Positions 21,960 through 33,834 of a DNA stretch of 64,000 nt are shown here, one piece after another. Source of the DNA: Pomphorhynchus laevis. Lineage: Eukaryota; Acanthocephala; Palaeacanthocephala; Echinorhynchida; Pomphorhynchidae. The first letter of the stretch is position 1; each line of letters begins with the position of its first letter. Where the stretch lies: NCBI GenBank assembly GCA_012934845.2, contig WNNJ02000379.1, positions 62,001-126,000 on the forward strand. Reading direction: 5' to 3'. Under the pieces are notes generated by a model. That model was not told the origin of the DNA. It saw only the letters and a list, made by a program, of their open reading frames with translations, and searched no databases. Both the position numbers and the translations under genes were made by a program.

Positions 21960-22482
21960 ACACTTTGTGAAGAGTTAATGTCGCAAAATTGAGTTCAAAA
22001 ATCGACGAATTGACGTTGCAATAGTGAGTTTAAAAATCGAACAGCGGATAAAAACGCTTTGTTGACTTTCCTGTTCGAACGAATGGTACAGTCTTCTACT
22101 AGTGTGATAGAAGCACTATTTTGCGAGAAATATACAAGGAATGCTTTAGGATTTAGTAGAGACGCTTTCTTAAATATATTAGAGAGTATTACTTCCAAAG
22201 GTTCAAAAGAAATACCGCATAATTTGCTTGCTAGGTGTATTCTCGATATCATTAAGAGCAAATTCTTGGAGCAATCCATAAATAATGGGTAGAAGTAGGG
22301 CAAAATCGATTGAATACACGATATGTAAACATTCTGGAGATACTCGCTAATAAACCATCTTTTTTTAATCTTCTCAACAAATAAAGCTGCGAAGAACATT
22401 CCTTGACTACTATGTAGATGTAAGCATTCAAGGATAGATCATGGATAAATAAAATTCTGAGTATATTCAATTCATTTACCAC
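21960..22482 (-). mobile_element. LINE 3' fragment (family D), RT C-terminal part
   Basis: The minus strand encodes VVKECSSQLYLLRRLKKDGL (the post-RT region typical of animal LINEs), then, after a frame change near 22300, YPLFMDCSKNLLLMISRIHL and a C-terminal AVRFLNSLL block like the usual xVRxWNSLP motif. It is 5'-truncated, which is common for LINE insertions, and is not family A, B or C. Confidence 0.65.
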
Positions 22483-22562
22483 CTTAATATAATATCCCTA
22501 TCGTATACATATTTATATTATGGTATCCCTATAGTATACAATTCCATGTCATATTGTACCAT

Positions 22563-22612
22563 AATATACCACAATGTGGTTTCGAGAATTCGAAACCACA
22601 TTGTGGTATATT
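22563..22612. repeat. Perfect 23-bp palindrome at the edge of the 357-bp array
   Basis: Arms 22563-22585 and 22590-22612 are exact reverse complements around GAAT. The centre reads CGAGAATTCG, a motif that also recurs in each 357-bp unit. Confidence 0.95.
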
Positions 22613-23575
22613 CTCAGGGGCATTTCCGAGAATTCGCTAACGTGGTAGCATGGGCATAGCCTCCTTAAACAAACCACGTGCTTTCCGGATTATACTAATT
22701 TATTCAGCAGAAAATTTTATTGCTGTCGTTGCTTGTTTTTTCACAGGATCCTTTACGGATACATTTTTACAATTTAAGAGTAAAATTGTTCACACTGTGC
22801 TCCGGGAACTTACAAGCTACAGTTTTATAATCTAGAATTTTGCCAAAAACCGGAGTTCGATTACAATCAGAGCAGACTTCGTTATCACTCCTAGACGATC
22901 TGATAATAGCTGGCAGTACTCATCAGTAGGGTTAACTACCATCAGTCGTTTCGGCGGCCTTGTGATATATTTAAAAGGCATCTCTGAGAATTCGCTGACG
23001 TGGTAGCATGGGCATAACCTCTTTAAACAAACCACGTGCTTTCCGGATAATCTTAATTTATTCAGCAGGAAGTTTTATTGCTGTCGTTGCTTGTTTTCTT
23101 ACAGCATCCTTTAAAGATACATTTTTATAATTTAAGAGTTGAATTGTTCACACTGTGATCGGGAGCTTACAAACTACAGTTTTATAATACAGAATTTTGC
23201 CAAACACCAGAGTTCGATTACAAGAGGAACAGACTTCGTTATCACTCCTAGACGATCTGATGGTAACCGGCAGCACTCATCAGTAGGGTGAACTACCATC
23301 AGTCGTTTCAGCTGCCTTGTGTTATATTTATAAGGCATCCTCGAGAATTCGCTGACGTGGTAGCATGTGTATAGCCTCTTTAAACAAACTATGTGCTTTC
23401 CTGATCATCCTAATTTATTCGGCAGGAAATTTTATTGCTGTCGTTGGTTGTTTCTCACAGGATCCTTTAAGGATACATTTTTATAATTTAAGAATATAAT
23501 TGTTCACACTGTACTCCGGTAGCTTACAAGCTTCAGTTTTATAATCAAGAATTTTGCCAAAAATTCGAAGTAGGA
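22613..23575 (-). repeat. 357-bp ribozyme-bearing repeat array, minus-oriented units (three)
   Basis: The landmark GTGGTAGCATG recurs near 22641, 22998 and 23355, a period of about 357 bp; the third unit is partial. On the minus strand each unit carries hammerhead parts in permuted order: GCCGAAACGA, CTGATGGTAG, CACCCTACTGATGAG (AACCCTA in unit 1), CTACCATCAG-like, and GATCGTCTAGGAGTGA. Units differ by a few percent. Open frames here (such as 22832-23035) are repeated noncoding sequence. Size, tandem arrangement and ribozyme recall animal retrozymes. Confidence 0.8.
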
Positions 23576-24325
23576 GTGATAAAGAAGTCTGCTCTGCCTG
23601 TAATCGAACTCCGGTTTTTGGCAAAATTCTTGACTATATGCAAAAATTAGGATGATATATACGAATAGATAAGGATGATCCGGAAATCACGTGGTTTGTT
23701 TAATGAGTCTATGCCCATGCTACCACGTTAGCGAACTCTCGGAGATGCCTTTTAAATATATCACAAGGCAGCCGAAACGACTGATGGTAGTTCACCCTAC
23801 TGATGAGTGCTGCCGGCTACCATCAGATCGTCTAGGAGTGATAACGAAGTCTGTTCCTCTTGTAATCGAACTCTGGTGTTTGGCAAAATTCTGTATTATA
23901 AAACTGTAGTTTGTAAGCTCTCGATCACAGTGTGAACAATTCTACTCTTAAATTATAAAAATGTATCCTTAAAGGATTCTGTGAGAAAACAAGCAACGAC
24001 AGCAATAAAATTTCCTGCCGAATAAATTAGGATGATCCGGAAAGCACGTGGTTTGCTTAAAAAGGCTATGCCCATGCTACCACGTCAGCGAATTCTCGGA
24101 GATGCATTTTCAATATATCACAAGGCAGCCGAAACGACTGATGGTTGTTCACCCTACTGACGAGTACTGCCAGCTATTATCAGATCGTCTAGGAGTGATA
24201 ACGAAGTCTGCTCTGATTGTAATCGTACTCCGGTTTTGGCAAAATTCTAGATTATAAAATTGTAGCTTGTAAGTTCCCGGAGCACAGTGTGAACCATTCA
24301 GCTCTTAACTTATATATACTGGATT
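23576..24325 (+). repeat. 357-bp ribozyme-bearing repeat array, plus-oriented units
   Basis: After an inversion junction near 23575 the units run in the opposite direction: a partial unit, then units whose landmark ATGCCCATGCTACCACG lies near 23710 and 24068. The converging arms form a large inverted repeat of about 0.7 kb per side. Related pairs of units occur at 58090-58620 and 62670-63140. Confidence 0.8.
23767..24198 (+). ncRNA. Split hammerhead ribozyme spanning two 357-bp units
   Basis: Core CTGATGA at 23800-23806 in the first unit and GAAAC at 24131-24135 in the second. Stem I: TCACCCTA (23792-23799) with TAGGAGTGA (24190-24198), one bulge. Stem II: CTGCC (23810-23814) with GGCAG (24124-24128), extended near the core. 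Stem III: ACGACTGAT with ATCAGATCGT in the second unit. Predicted cleavage is after GTC at 24187-24189. The equivalent site in the first unit is after 23832, exactly 357 nt earlier. Within a single unit the same helices would form a strained, pseudoknotted topology. Confidence 0.6.
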
Positions 24326-24544
24326 ACGGTTTAATGCTGAAAAACGTATCCTTACGCAATTAAGTAATATATAAGTAAGTATCGATATAAGTAAGTATTG
24401 ATATAACGTTAGTATTTATATAAGTAAGTGTATTTATTTATTTAAAACATTTTTTTTCAAAAATGATTATTTTCGAAATTTTGTTTAAAAACTTGTAAAA
24501 TGTTTGAACCAATTGACACGAAAATTGCATTTTTATATTTCACA
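24326..24544. repeat. AT-rich spacer with short ATATAAGTAAGTAT-like tandem units
   Basis: About four imperfect copies of a ~14-bp unit lie between 24366 and 24430. Nothing else was recognised. Confidence 0.6.
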
Positions 24545-24639
24545 AGTAAAGTTTTATTATTATATAGAAAACACAGTGAGTCAAAGACTCTTTACAAGTT
24601 GCATCACAGGAAATCAAAGTAAAACTTCACAGATTGCAA

Positions 24640-27460
24640 TCAATTATCTTGGCTAAATCTTTTTCCAACCCAGCTTGAACGCATGAATATTACGAGAGTT
24701 AACAGTCGTATCGTAAAGTTGATTCCATATTGATACAACTGCAAAAAGTGAGATACGGATGTAGCATAGGCGAGTGTTCTAAGCATTAAGGAATGTCCGC
24801 GTAGTGAGGGATGATCTCGCAATCTCAACACGTGACGCAATGTATGATCCTTAGTATGTAAAATATGCCATATGAGGCACATATCAGTACGAATTCACAT
24901 AAAACTAAGACTATGTATTTTTAGATACCTAAGTATATCCCTATATTCCAAATGTATGACAGTACGGACTAATCTCGTGGCGGAGCGATAAACATTTTCT
25001 AGGCGATTACATTCTTCTTAGTAATAGGGTAACAGCATGGTGAAGCATATAAAAGTATACTTAGAATCAAAGTGTTAGAAATGGTCCTAGCGACCGGCGA
25101 AGAAGACCAACGACTCGTCTGACCTGTGAGCACACGAAGTCAGTATTAATGCGAGTGCTTAAATCTTGTCGTACCCAAACACCAAGATCCTTATATGAGT
25201 CAGTTATCGATATGGCTACACCATCAAGGTGGTAAACTCTATGTTGATTATGTTTCGATCGAGAGATACACATGGAAGCACATTTTTATTATTGAGCTGG
25301 AGACCATTGGAAACCGACCATGAATATACAGTATCAATATCAGCTTGGAGTAATTGAGCATCTTTATTTGACTCAACTGGACGCCAAATCTTTAGGTCAT
25401 CAGCGTAAAGCAAGCATCGAGATTTTACATGTGAAAGCAGATCATTGATGTGTGTGCTGAACAGTGTGGGTCGTATCACAGAACCTGTGAGCAACGCCAC
25501 AATTCAAAGAAAAACGATTAGACAAAGTGGAATTTACCCTAACATAGCAGTAAACGTTAGAAAGATACTCCTTGATCCACCATATAGTATGTCAGTCCAA
25601 TCCAATATTGATAAGTTTTTTGATCGAATGAGCGTGTATTATAGTGTCAAAAGCCTTTGAAAAATCAAAGAAAATGACATCGACAGGAGTACCTAAATTC
25701 AGACAGCGCATATAATGGTCGTGAGATATCATTAAATTTGTTGTTGTGGAGTGACCGTGGCGAAAGCCGTGTTGAGTATTGGAAAATATATTGTTAGTTT
25801 CAAGGTGTACAATTAAGTGCTTAAGGAGCATCCGTTCAAATATTCGACAACATACACGTAAGACTTATCCGGCCATAGTTTTTATAATCTGTGCGTTCCT
25901 TATTTTTGAATACTGGAATAATTATCGAGCCTTTCTAGTCATCAGGTGCCTGTCCCAGTGTTGTGGAGGCCAAGAATATGTTGTGTAGCGCAATGTAGAT
26001 GAAATCAGCAATATGACGTAGAAATATGGACGGTAAATTATCAGGACCAGAACATGCCGACTTTTTTAAACACATTAGTTCATGAAGAATTGATAGAGCA
26101 CTTAGCGAACTAGGAAAAGACCTAGACTCTATGATACAATTACTAGGCAGGTCATTCGATGGTCTTGATGACGCCTTTGAAAGGGTAGAAAATTCTCGTG
26201 CGAATTCGTTTGCTATTTCTCGCTCATTAGACAAGGACAGACCGTCACGATTTTTGATCGAGAAAGTTTTTTGAAAACTGTTTTTACGTTTATTAATGTA
26301 AAAAGAATTCTCGTGGATTTGAACAATAATTATCAGTGATACCTTTTTCGAAACTTGCCCTGCTACGTCTTTTGTACCATATGATTTATTGCGAATACGT
26401 CTATAATCGTCAAAACTTACATATCCGGCTTTATAAGATTTGAACATCTTTTGACGTGCAGATATCGCTTTCTTAACATCATAGCCAAGCCATACAGGAC
26501 AGTGGTTAGTTTTCCTAAAACAAGATGAATGAGAATCTAGTTAAAATGCCACAAAGCGTGTTCCTGAAATATATCCAGGCCTGTTCCACTCCAACAGTGA
26601 ATGCGTCCGGCCAAGAACACCATACTAAACATTTCATGGCACTATATATGTCAGTTCTGAAATGATTTATCCGCCTTACTGAAGATTTACTTAGAGGGCA
26701 ATCAGTGTTAATATTTATCAACAGAATAACGTGATCAGAGAGACCAATGGGATCCAAATGTTCAATAAACTCAACAAACGCTTCTGACGTAGTCAGAACT
26801 AAATCAAGAAGCGAATTCGAAGAAGAACCAAGTCTAGTGAATTCACTGACGTGTTGAGATAGACAAAGTTTATTAATTGCATCAAGCAAAGCAACTGAGC
26901 CCGGATCGGTACCAGCAGTGCATGTGTATGTAACCCAGTTTACGATCGGCACATTGAAATTACCAAGAATTAAAATATTAGGGATTAAACAAAGATGATC
27001 GAAAACATCTATAATGGAGTTTGTAGATGAACAAGAACTGCGGTATACATCAACGATGTTTATTGTGAAAGGGGCATATATTTTCACCCATAGCAACTCA
27101 TTCAATTTGTCGGAATACTCAATAGTTAATATTAGCCGGGAGTGTAGATCATCTCGTAAATATAGTAAAACACCCCCACCTAAGCGAGTAGTTCTATCAC
27201 TTCTAAATTAGACATAACCGTCCATCGCAATTTCATTGGAAGATATTTGAGGTTTTAACCAAGATTCAGTGAAGGCCATTATAAGGGGACGTTTTTGTTG
27301 AAGCAAATGACGAATTTCATCGATCTTATTTATTATACTACGCACATTAGAATACATTACTTTAGCACTACTACATAGCGTTAAAGAATTGGAAACGCTG
27401 TCCATTACAACATTATTAGCGTATGTGAAAGAACCATTAGTACTGACTGGAAGAACACGG
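24640..27460 (-). pseudogene. LINE C2 ORF2 endonuclease-reverse transcriptase, decayed
   Basis: The endonuclease shows VMYSNVRSIINKIDEI, MAFTESWLKPQI, VDVYRSS, LILGNFNVPIVNW (GDFN changed to GNFN) and SDHVILL. The reverse transcriptase shows KSACSGPDNLPSIFL, motif A VIFFDFSKAFDTI, and motif C LLYADDLKIW; the motif B region is damaged. The C-terminus (LRDHPSLRGHSLMLR) is typical of CR1-like ORF2. Frame breaks separate at least five segments, so the element is inactive. Confidence 0.8.
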
Positions 27461-27469
27461 ATGCAATAA

Positions 27470-28305
27470 TCATACCGGCACTACATCGCGGAGGGCATCC
27501 TGTTGGAGGGAGGTATGTAGTCCTAGCCAACGAATGTACAGACGCCTCCGCACAACTTGAAAATTTTTGATCATTAAACCGTGTTCACCTGCAGACAATC
27601 TTTTTGATAATTCTGTCTTAGCGCAGATAAACGAATATGATAATCCCATTTCAAATCGTTCAAAATGCGAATACCAGAACCTTTTTAAACGGAAAGATTG
27701 GCGGAAAATGATGTCGACAATATCAGATGAATTCAGAACGATCTTAAGCAACCGAGGACGATCATTATCCTTAAGTAATCGGCCTAATCTGAATGCCGCG
27801 CGAATTTGTAAATCATTCAGACATGTATGTTGACAATCGCGGAGAACAACAGATAGAATTGAACGAACATGCGCCAGGTCGTCATCAAGTCTGCATTGAT
27901 TATTAAGTGCTAAAGATTCCCTGACATTACTGATTATAATACATTTATGCCTGTCTCCATATTTCAAAGACTGATCAGCCCTCACTTTCTGCATAACATT
28001 TCCCTGAGTAACAGAGCGACGATCGGATTGATTAGTCTGCTCTGTCTGTTGCTCTGTAATATCTATAAATCGATCATTTGATTCAAATAATTCTTTGCAG
28101 GACGATCCTCATTCTGGTTTAATTTGTAGGGTTCCCGAGCGCTAGGTGCATGCATGCTAGCTGTCTGATATGATGTTATCGAATGTTGTTGTAGCGGAAC
28201 AGTAGTGTTTGACATCGAGTAGGTCGAATCCGAGTGGTGTTGCTGCGAGTTGTGAGCCATTTCTGAGCATTTCTGAGCATAATCATTTACGTGGAAATTA
28301 TGCAT
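27470..28305 (-). pseudogene. LINE C2 ORF1, split
   Basis: The first piece (28305-28063) is Gln/Ser/His-rich and starts MHNFHVNDYAQK. The second (27994-27470, 174 codons) carries the conserved ORF1 core: KCIIISNVRESLALNNQCRL, DDDLAHVRSIL, RPRLLKIVLN, and the C-terminal LMIKNFQVVRRRLYIRW. These correspond to RDRAVIVANVEES... in C3 and RDRCVIVTNITP... in family A. The N-terminal Cys finger seen in C3 and A was not found here. A frame change separates the pieces. Confidence 0.65.
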
Positions 28306-28310
28306 TGTGT

Positions 28311-28490
28311 TCTACTCAACATAATTTTACAAATAGTCATTCCACTTATGGAACTTTCTGATTGCTCGAGAATCTTAGACTGATGCCGTTTTATGCTTGC
28401 AGTTTACGTAATATTCATCGATTTCAATAAAGCTTTTGATTGCGTTCCCAAATGAATAAAAATTGAAAAAATTCATATCAACGTTAAACA
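28311..28490 (+). mobile_element. Tiny LINE reverse transcriptase relic
   Basis: The plus strand near 28407-28460 reads VIFIDFNKAFDCVPK, a textbook LINE motif A, followed by a stop. No other part of this element was found alongside. Confidence 0.5.
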
Positions 28491-28800
28491 TGTAAATTTA
28501 TTTTAAACTCCTCCACTGTCTGCACTTCTACATATCCGTTTAGTCGGTTCCATTAACTTATGATCCTTCGTACGAATTGCACCGTTACTGAGCGTGTTAT
28601 CCTCAAACGACTTAAGCACAGTAAATACCCATGTAATCTATTACCGGAACGAACAATAAACTTTCTTGGCACATGACTTTGGATATGCCAAGTTTTCCAA
28701 GTAAGTCATAGGTCACGGATAACTGGTTATTTGCTCACCCCATTCATGTTAAGTGCATGCAACCGGTCGTCGTAAGAAATGTGTTTGAGTGTAAGAATCA
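28491..28800 (-). mobile_element. LINE ORF2 C-terminal relic
   Basis: The minus strand shows HISYDDRLHALNMNG and, in another frame, a WNRLNGYVEVQTVEEFK block matching the usual C-terminal WNxLPxxVVxAxSVxxFK of LINE ORF2. Frames are scrambled between them. Confidence 0.5.
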
Positions 28801-28939
28801 ACTTTATTGCTCGCGGAGTAAATTCAAAAGTTGAATTACTTTGTTTTTAAATCTTGGATGCGTACATTCGGAACCATACATATATTTATTTATGGTGACA
28901 AATGCGCGTTTGTCACCATAAATGGAGACATAAATGGAT

Positions 28940-30115
28940 ACAAACATAAATGGACGGAGGAGGTGTATGAATGTGATAAAGAAGGGAACGCGGCAGACGT
29001 CGAGAGGGAGTTGATTCCAGACGAGTGAGGCGGCGACGAGGAAGGATCGGAGACCGTAGTTGTTGGAGTAATTGGGAACGTGGAGTAAGAGGGTATGACG
29101 GGAACGCAGCGATAGCGAGGTGGGGCGAGTGTTGTCTAAGAAAGGAAGGTTGATGAACGATGGGGAGCCGACAGCGATGAGACGAAAAGTAACGAGAAGG
29201 CGGAGTTTGATGCGGATGTGAATGGTGGGCCAGGAGAGTTGGGCAAGATATGTGGATGTGTGATCGAAGCGACGGAGACGAAAGATCACTCAAACTGCGT
29301 AGTTGATTATTCGTTACAGGGGGAGGATTATGGATTTTGGAGAATTAGCTAAGGCAGTAATCAATTTTAGGGAAAATAAGTGATAAAAGAAGAGACATAC
29401 AACAACGTAAGTCGATAAGGGGGCTAATACTGCTGATATCACGGAGAATTAAGTTAGACGAGCGGACCTTGTCCTAGAAGGAAGGGAGGGGTCGAGCGAT
29501 TGTTTCTTAAGAAGGGGACGAACGATTGCGGATTTCCAGTGTGAAGGGAAGATACGACTGCGGATGGACGAGTTAAACAAGGTTGTGAGAAAAGGGGATA
29601 TCGATGAGCATATGGATTTAAGTATGTGGGTAGGCAGGGGATGGCAGGTGATGTTTTGCTGGGCATGTACATGAGGACAGATGAGACTTCGGAAGGTGAG
29701 ACAGAGATAAGATAAAAGATTTTCGGGAGAATGAGGCTAGGCGGGACCGAGTGGGATAGAATGGATACCGGGGTGTGAGAGAGCAACGTGGATACTTTAG
29801 TCTGGAGAAATGACGAATAATCATTAGCATTGATGTTGCACGGCGTAGAGGAGCGAGCAAGGATTGAGTTAAAAGTATGCCAGAGAGTCTTAGAGTTAAA
29901 TGAAGTGATGATTTTATGCTGCCAGAAGGAGTTGTATTTGGTACTTAGTATGTTAAGATGTGACCGGCGAAGAGCAAGATAGGAATTACGGAAAGACGGA
30001 GTGATCGAGCGGAAATCACGTCTGAGAGAGCGGTGATAGACTCGAAAAGCATGACGGAGTCGACGCTTTGAGAGTAGGCATTGGATGTCAAACCATGGGG
30101 CACGGTAAGACATGG
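28940..30115 (-). mobile_element. LINE family A, fragment A2
   Basis: 5'-truncated minus-strand copy starting at APWFDIQCLLSKRRLRHAF (30110 downward), with an internal deletion that removes most of the reverse transcriptase and joins to the C-terminal FDHTSTYLAQLSW...NYGLRSFLVAASL block ending near 28950. The canonical 3' stem-loop and tail are absent. Sequence otherwise matches A4 closely. Confidence 0.85.
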
Positions 30116-30357
30116 ATGTACTTAATTTGTTTGTGATCTCACCTATTAACGAGATTTTGATCAACTGGTTGTGACAGAATAATAGCATAGTATTTTATTG
30201 ATCGTGCTCTAAAATTTAATTAAAAAATGAATCAGCGTCAGTTACTTTTTAAAAAACATTTATTTCAAAACGCTCAATTGTTAGCATTTATTTATTTTTA
30301 TCAAAAAACTGATAATCAATTGATTTAAATATATTCAAATACAAGGCTTTACTCAAA
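30116..30357. other. AT-rich spacer, nothing recognised
   Basis: No coding or repeat signal beyond AT-richness. Confidence 0.5.
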
Positions 30358-32649
30358 AATCAAAATGAGTTTACATCTAGAATAGATAAATAATATATAT
30401 TCAAACATTGTTAAAGTATAATCTTATCACATTTTCCCTCCTTTATAGTGTGATCAGGGTCGTCAAGAACAAAGTCATCATACTTCGTCAGCCGCTTATT
30501 TACTCTTTTAGAACGTCTCAGAACTACATGCAAACGACTATCTGTTGAATCATTATTGATATTGTCACTGTTGACTGAATCGTTTTTACCATTTCTCACA
30601 TTTGCGTTTCCTTCATCTTCAGAATCTTTAACCGATTTCGTTTTATCGTTGGCATACATGACATGCTCAGATTCTAGGTCGCTTCGATCTTGGTCCCTTT
30701 GAGCATTATTACTTTGATTTGAACATCTCACTAGATCCTGACTGGTACAACGGTTTCACTACGTTGTCATGCCTCACAAGTGATAGTGTGAATTCAGTTC
30801 TATAAGTTTCACTTCCACGATCGGATCGAATTTTGATCGACGGTTAAAGTTTCTCAACAAAACTGTTCATGGGAGCAATAGCCACGATGGTAAAGAACGT
30901 CATGTACTTGATTTCCTCATAATAGCAAATAACTGTTTGTGCGGAGTTAAATTTGTTGCTGTCGATACCAAGGGCCTAATCGAATGCAAAACGTGAGGCA
31001 AAGCAATTTCCCAGTCTGACAAATTCATATTACAAGATTTCAGCGCAAAGCAAATCGTCTTCCATATTGTCCCATTAAATCTTTCGACCTGTGCATTTCC
31101 AGTTGAATAGTAAGGCGTTGCTTGCTCGTTGTTAAACTGTGGTGATTTAGGAATTGTTGGATGTCATCAGATAAAAAGGCTGAGCCACGATCACTGTGAA
31201 TAAATGAATGCATTTTACATAAAAAGAATAATGAGGTAAGTGATCGGATTACACTAAGTGAAGAAACATCAGTACAAGAGATCAAGAAGGGATAGCGCAA
31301 GAATTCATCTACAGTGGAAAATATATATTTGTTCTTAGAGTTTGTTGGTAATGAACCTTTAAAATTAACACGAATTTGTTCCATAGGTTTAGTCGATTTT
31401 ATGTAAGGAGGTGTATTGACTCAGTAGAATATCGGCTTGAGTTCTGCAAAAATTCTGCTGCTGGTACATGAATCTCGGATTTCTTGTGTGAGAAATATGA
31501 GGTTTTTAAATTGAACGCAATGGATGAGTCTTGTTACTCAAGGATGATACAAATCATTGTTAATTTCGTGGAGACGTTTAACACAATTTGAAACTAAACA
31601 AGGTCTTGGCATTGCATCAGGTGCTACATCTAAATTTCCAGTCGATATTGACTCGTGTATGAAAGATTAGATAGTTCCAATCTCCATCCTTGTATTTTAT
31701 CATTCTTTAACATTGGACGTTTTCTACTGTCGAACATGAATGAAAGCGAACTTTGATCAGTGACAATGGTTAAATGATTTTCAATGTGGTAATGCTTCCC
31801 TTTGCGGATAACATCAAAGATGGCTGTGGCTTCCTTTTATATTAAGAGATATCGTTTTTCATTTTGGCTAAACGCTCATAACATAATGGCTACAAGACAA
31901 CCGCATTGATTCAATATGGTTGATGCTGCAATTTCAGAGGCATCGCATTCCACAACAAAAGGCTGGTTATGATCATTAGCCCCAAGGCATACGTTTTCTA
32001 GGGATTTATTCAAACGGTTAAAAGATTCAAAGGCATGCACATTTATTGGAAATTGTTTTGTTCGATACAAAAGTGATCTGATATCGGAGAATTTATGTAT
32101 TTATTTAGCATAATACGCAAACATACCAAATGATCTCTTCAATTAATGAAAAGAATTAGACACGACCATCTTTTGAAGTGGTTTTAAGCTATCCGGATCG
32201 CGACAAGTTTTTAATGACTTATCAACTGATTTATGAACTGACTTATTTAATTTATAAACAGATTTATTTACTGATGACTACTGATTTATTCGGATTTAGA
32301 GTTAGATTTCTTTGTGCAGTATCCATAAATCTTTCAATGTTGGTCTGTGATTATCGTCATTGAGTCCAGCGATCGTTTATTATCGATAAACGGAAAAGTG
32401 TCACGTAAGGATTCATCACGTACGAAGGCGTCAATTGATCGTTGAAAATCTGAAACACCCTTTGTGATACCAGAAGGTATCCGAGTATTTTGAGTTAAAC
32501 AATTCTTGATTACTAACTACTTAAAAACAAAAATATTAAACAGCTTAAATACACAAAGAAAAAAACGATCTCAGAAGAAGGATTTTAGAAGAACGATACT
32601 TACAATAACTAACTACTAACAATAACTAACTACTTAGAAATTCACCGAT

Positions 32650-33834
32650 ATGACTGGGAAAAAGCGAAAGCAGCTCAATAGAACGACTGGAGATACAAAT
32701 GTTAAGAATACTCAGGAGTCTTATAAAGCCCACCAAATTAAGTGCTCCAACTCGGATTGCGACATTTGAACATGTGTGTCAGCGACCGATAGCTTCATCA
32801 AAAAGTTCAACAATGCGGATTTCATCTGTGGATATTGTTCAGCCAAGCTTTTCAATGAGTTAAAGACTCGAGTAAGTTGCAGATCGTCTGGCTCATCTAA
32901 TTCAGAAGAGATAGACAAGTCACCATGTGCAGAAATGTCATTTGAATCTACTCCTTTTCAACGTATCAACTCAGACATCTTAGACCTAACAAGCTGCATA
33001 AATGTAGTCAGTTCCAACTTTAACTCTCAATTGCCAGTTTCTCCTGGGTTCTCCAGCATGTCTTCATCAACAAATGATGTTCACGATTCCTTACCACCAC
33101 ATAATTCCCCCGAGTCCTCATCAACGAACAATCTTAACAAGTCTGCACCAACCAACAATTTGTCTGACTGCTTGGTCGTGGTTTATCACTCCAACAGTGA
33201 ATTGGAACAGTCTTTTCCGCAATTACTTTTAAATTTCGATTCAATCGACCTAAACCGGGCAAATATTCGCCCTCGAGCTGCAACGCCGAATAATTCCTCA
33301 GCTGGCTATCGCGTAGTTCGCTCAAATGTAGGCACAAACAGTGGTCGAGATCGAGCAGTTATTGTAGCGAATGTTGAGGAGTCATCATCTGTGAATTATC
33401 AACATCGCATGAATGACGATCTCAATAAGGTTCATTCCATTTTGTCATTTGTTTTATCGGATTGCGATCAGAATGAGGTGAGCTCTTTGAAGGCTTTATC
33501 GCTATTTTGTCTTGGAAAGAGTGTACCGGGTAGCTTGAGACCTTGTTTGCTTAAGGTGATATTAAATACTCGTGAGTCAGCTAAATCACTCTTCAGACAC
33601 GCATACTGTCTGCGTGAATCCGGCATTAGATTTTTACGGGACCTTGGTCCTTAAGATAGAGAGAAACTCAAAACTGCAAAGCAAGAACTTCATAGGCGGA
33701 CTGTAGCAGGCGAAACAAACCTAACTATTCAAAATTTTATGGTAATGCGGCGGCATGTTCGGGTTTACTGGACGCCTCTTGTACTTGCGCAGCAAGTAGA
33801 CCCTGTCACCTTGCGTTGCGCCGCATTAAACTAG
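32650..33834 (+). pseudogene. LINE C3 ORF1, two in-frame stops
   Basis: ATG at 32650 (MTGKKRKQLNRTTG). The Cys finger IKCSNSDCDI, then a TGA at 32767 where Trp is expected from family A, then FICGYCSAKLFNEL. A Ser/Asn-rich linker is followed by the conserved core RDRAVIVANVEESSS, DDLNKVHSILSFVLSD, RPCLLKVILN. A TAA at 33652 is followed in the same frame by TIQNFMVMRRHVRVYW to a final TAG at 33832. Both stops look like point mutations. The CxxxxC...CxxC finger is the same as in family A ORF1, linking the two families. Confidence 0.72.

Larger units (their letters stand above)
24545..28310 (-). mobile_element. LINE family C, copy C2 (CR1-like)
   Basis: Long minus-strand LINE: ORF1 about 28305-27470, ORF2 about 27460-24640, tail near 24550 (ATAATAATAAAAC on the minus strand). 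It is related to C3 (32510-36870). ORF2 has several frame breaks, but all major domains are legible. The fragment at 77-304 matches its 3' part. Confidence 0.85.

Noticed and set aside
23767-23841. A complete hammerhead folding within one 357-bp unit
   Set aside because: Stem III would have to enclose CTGATGA and parts of stems I and II with almost no linker between distal helix ends, which is sterically unlikely; only the two-unit fold is normal.
22832-24257. Family of ~65-80 codon similar proteins (such as MVCLKRLCPCYHVSE...)
   Set aside because: They are the same frame repeated in each 357-bp unit and overlap the ribozyme; frames shift and truncate between units, so not protein genes.
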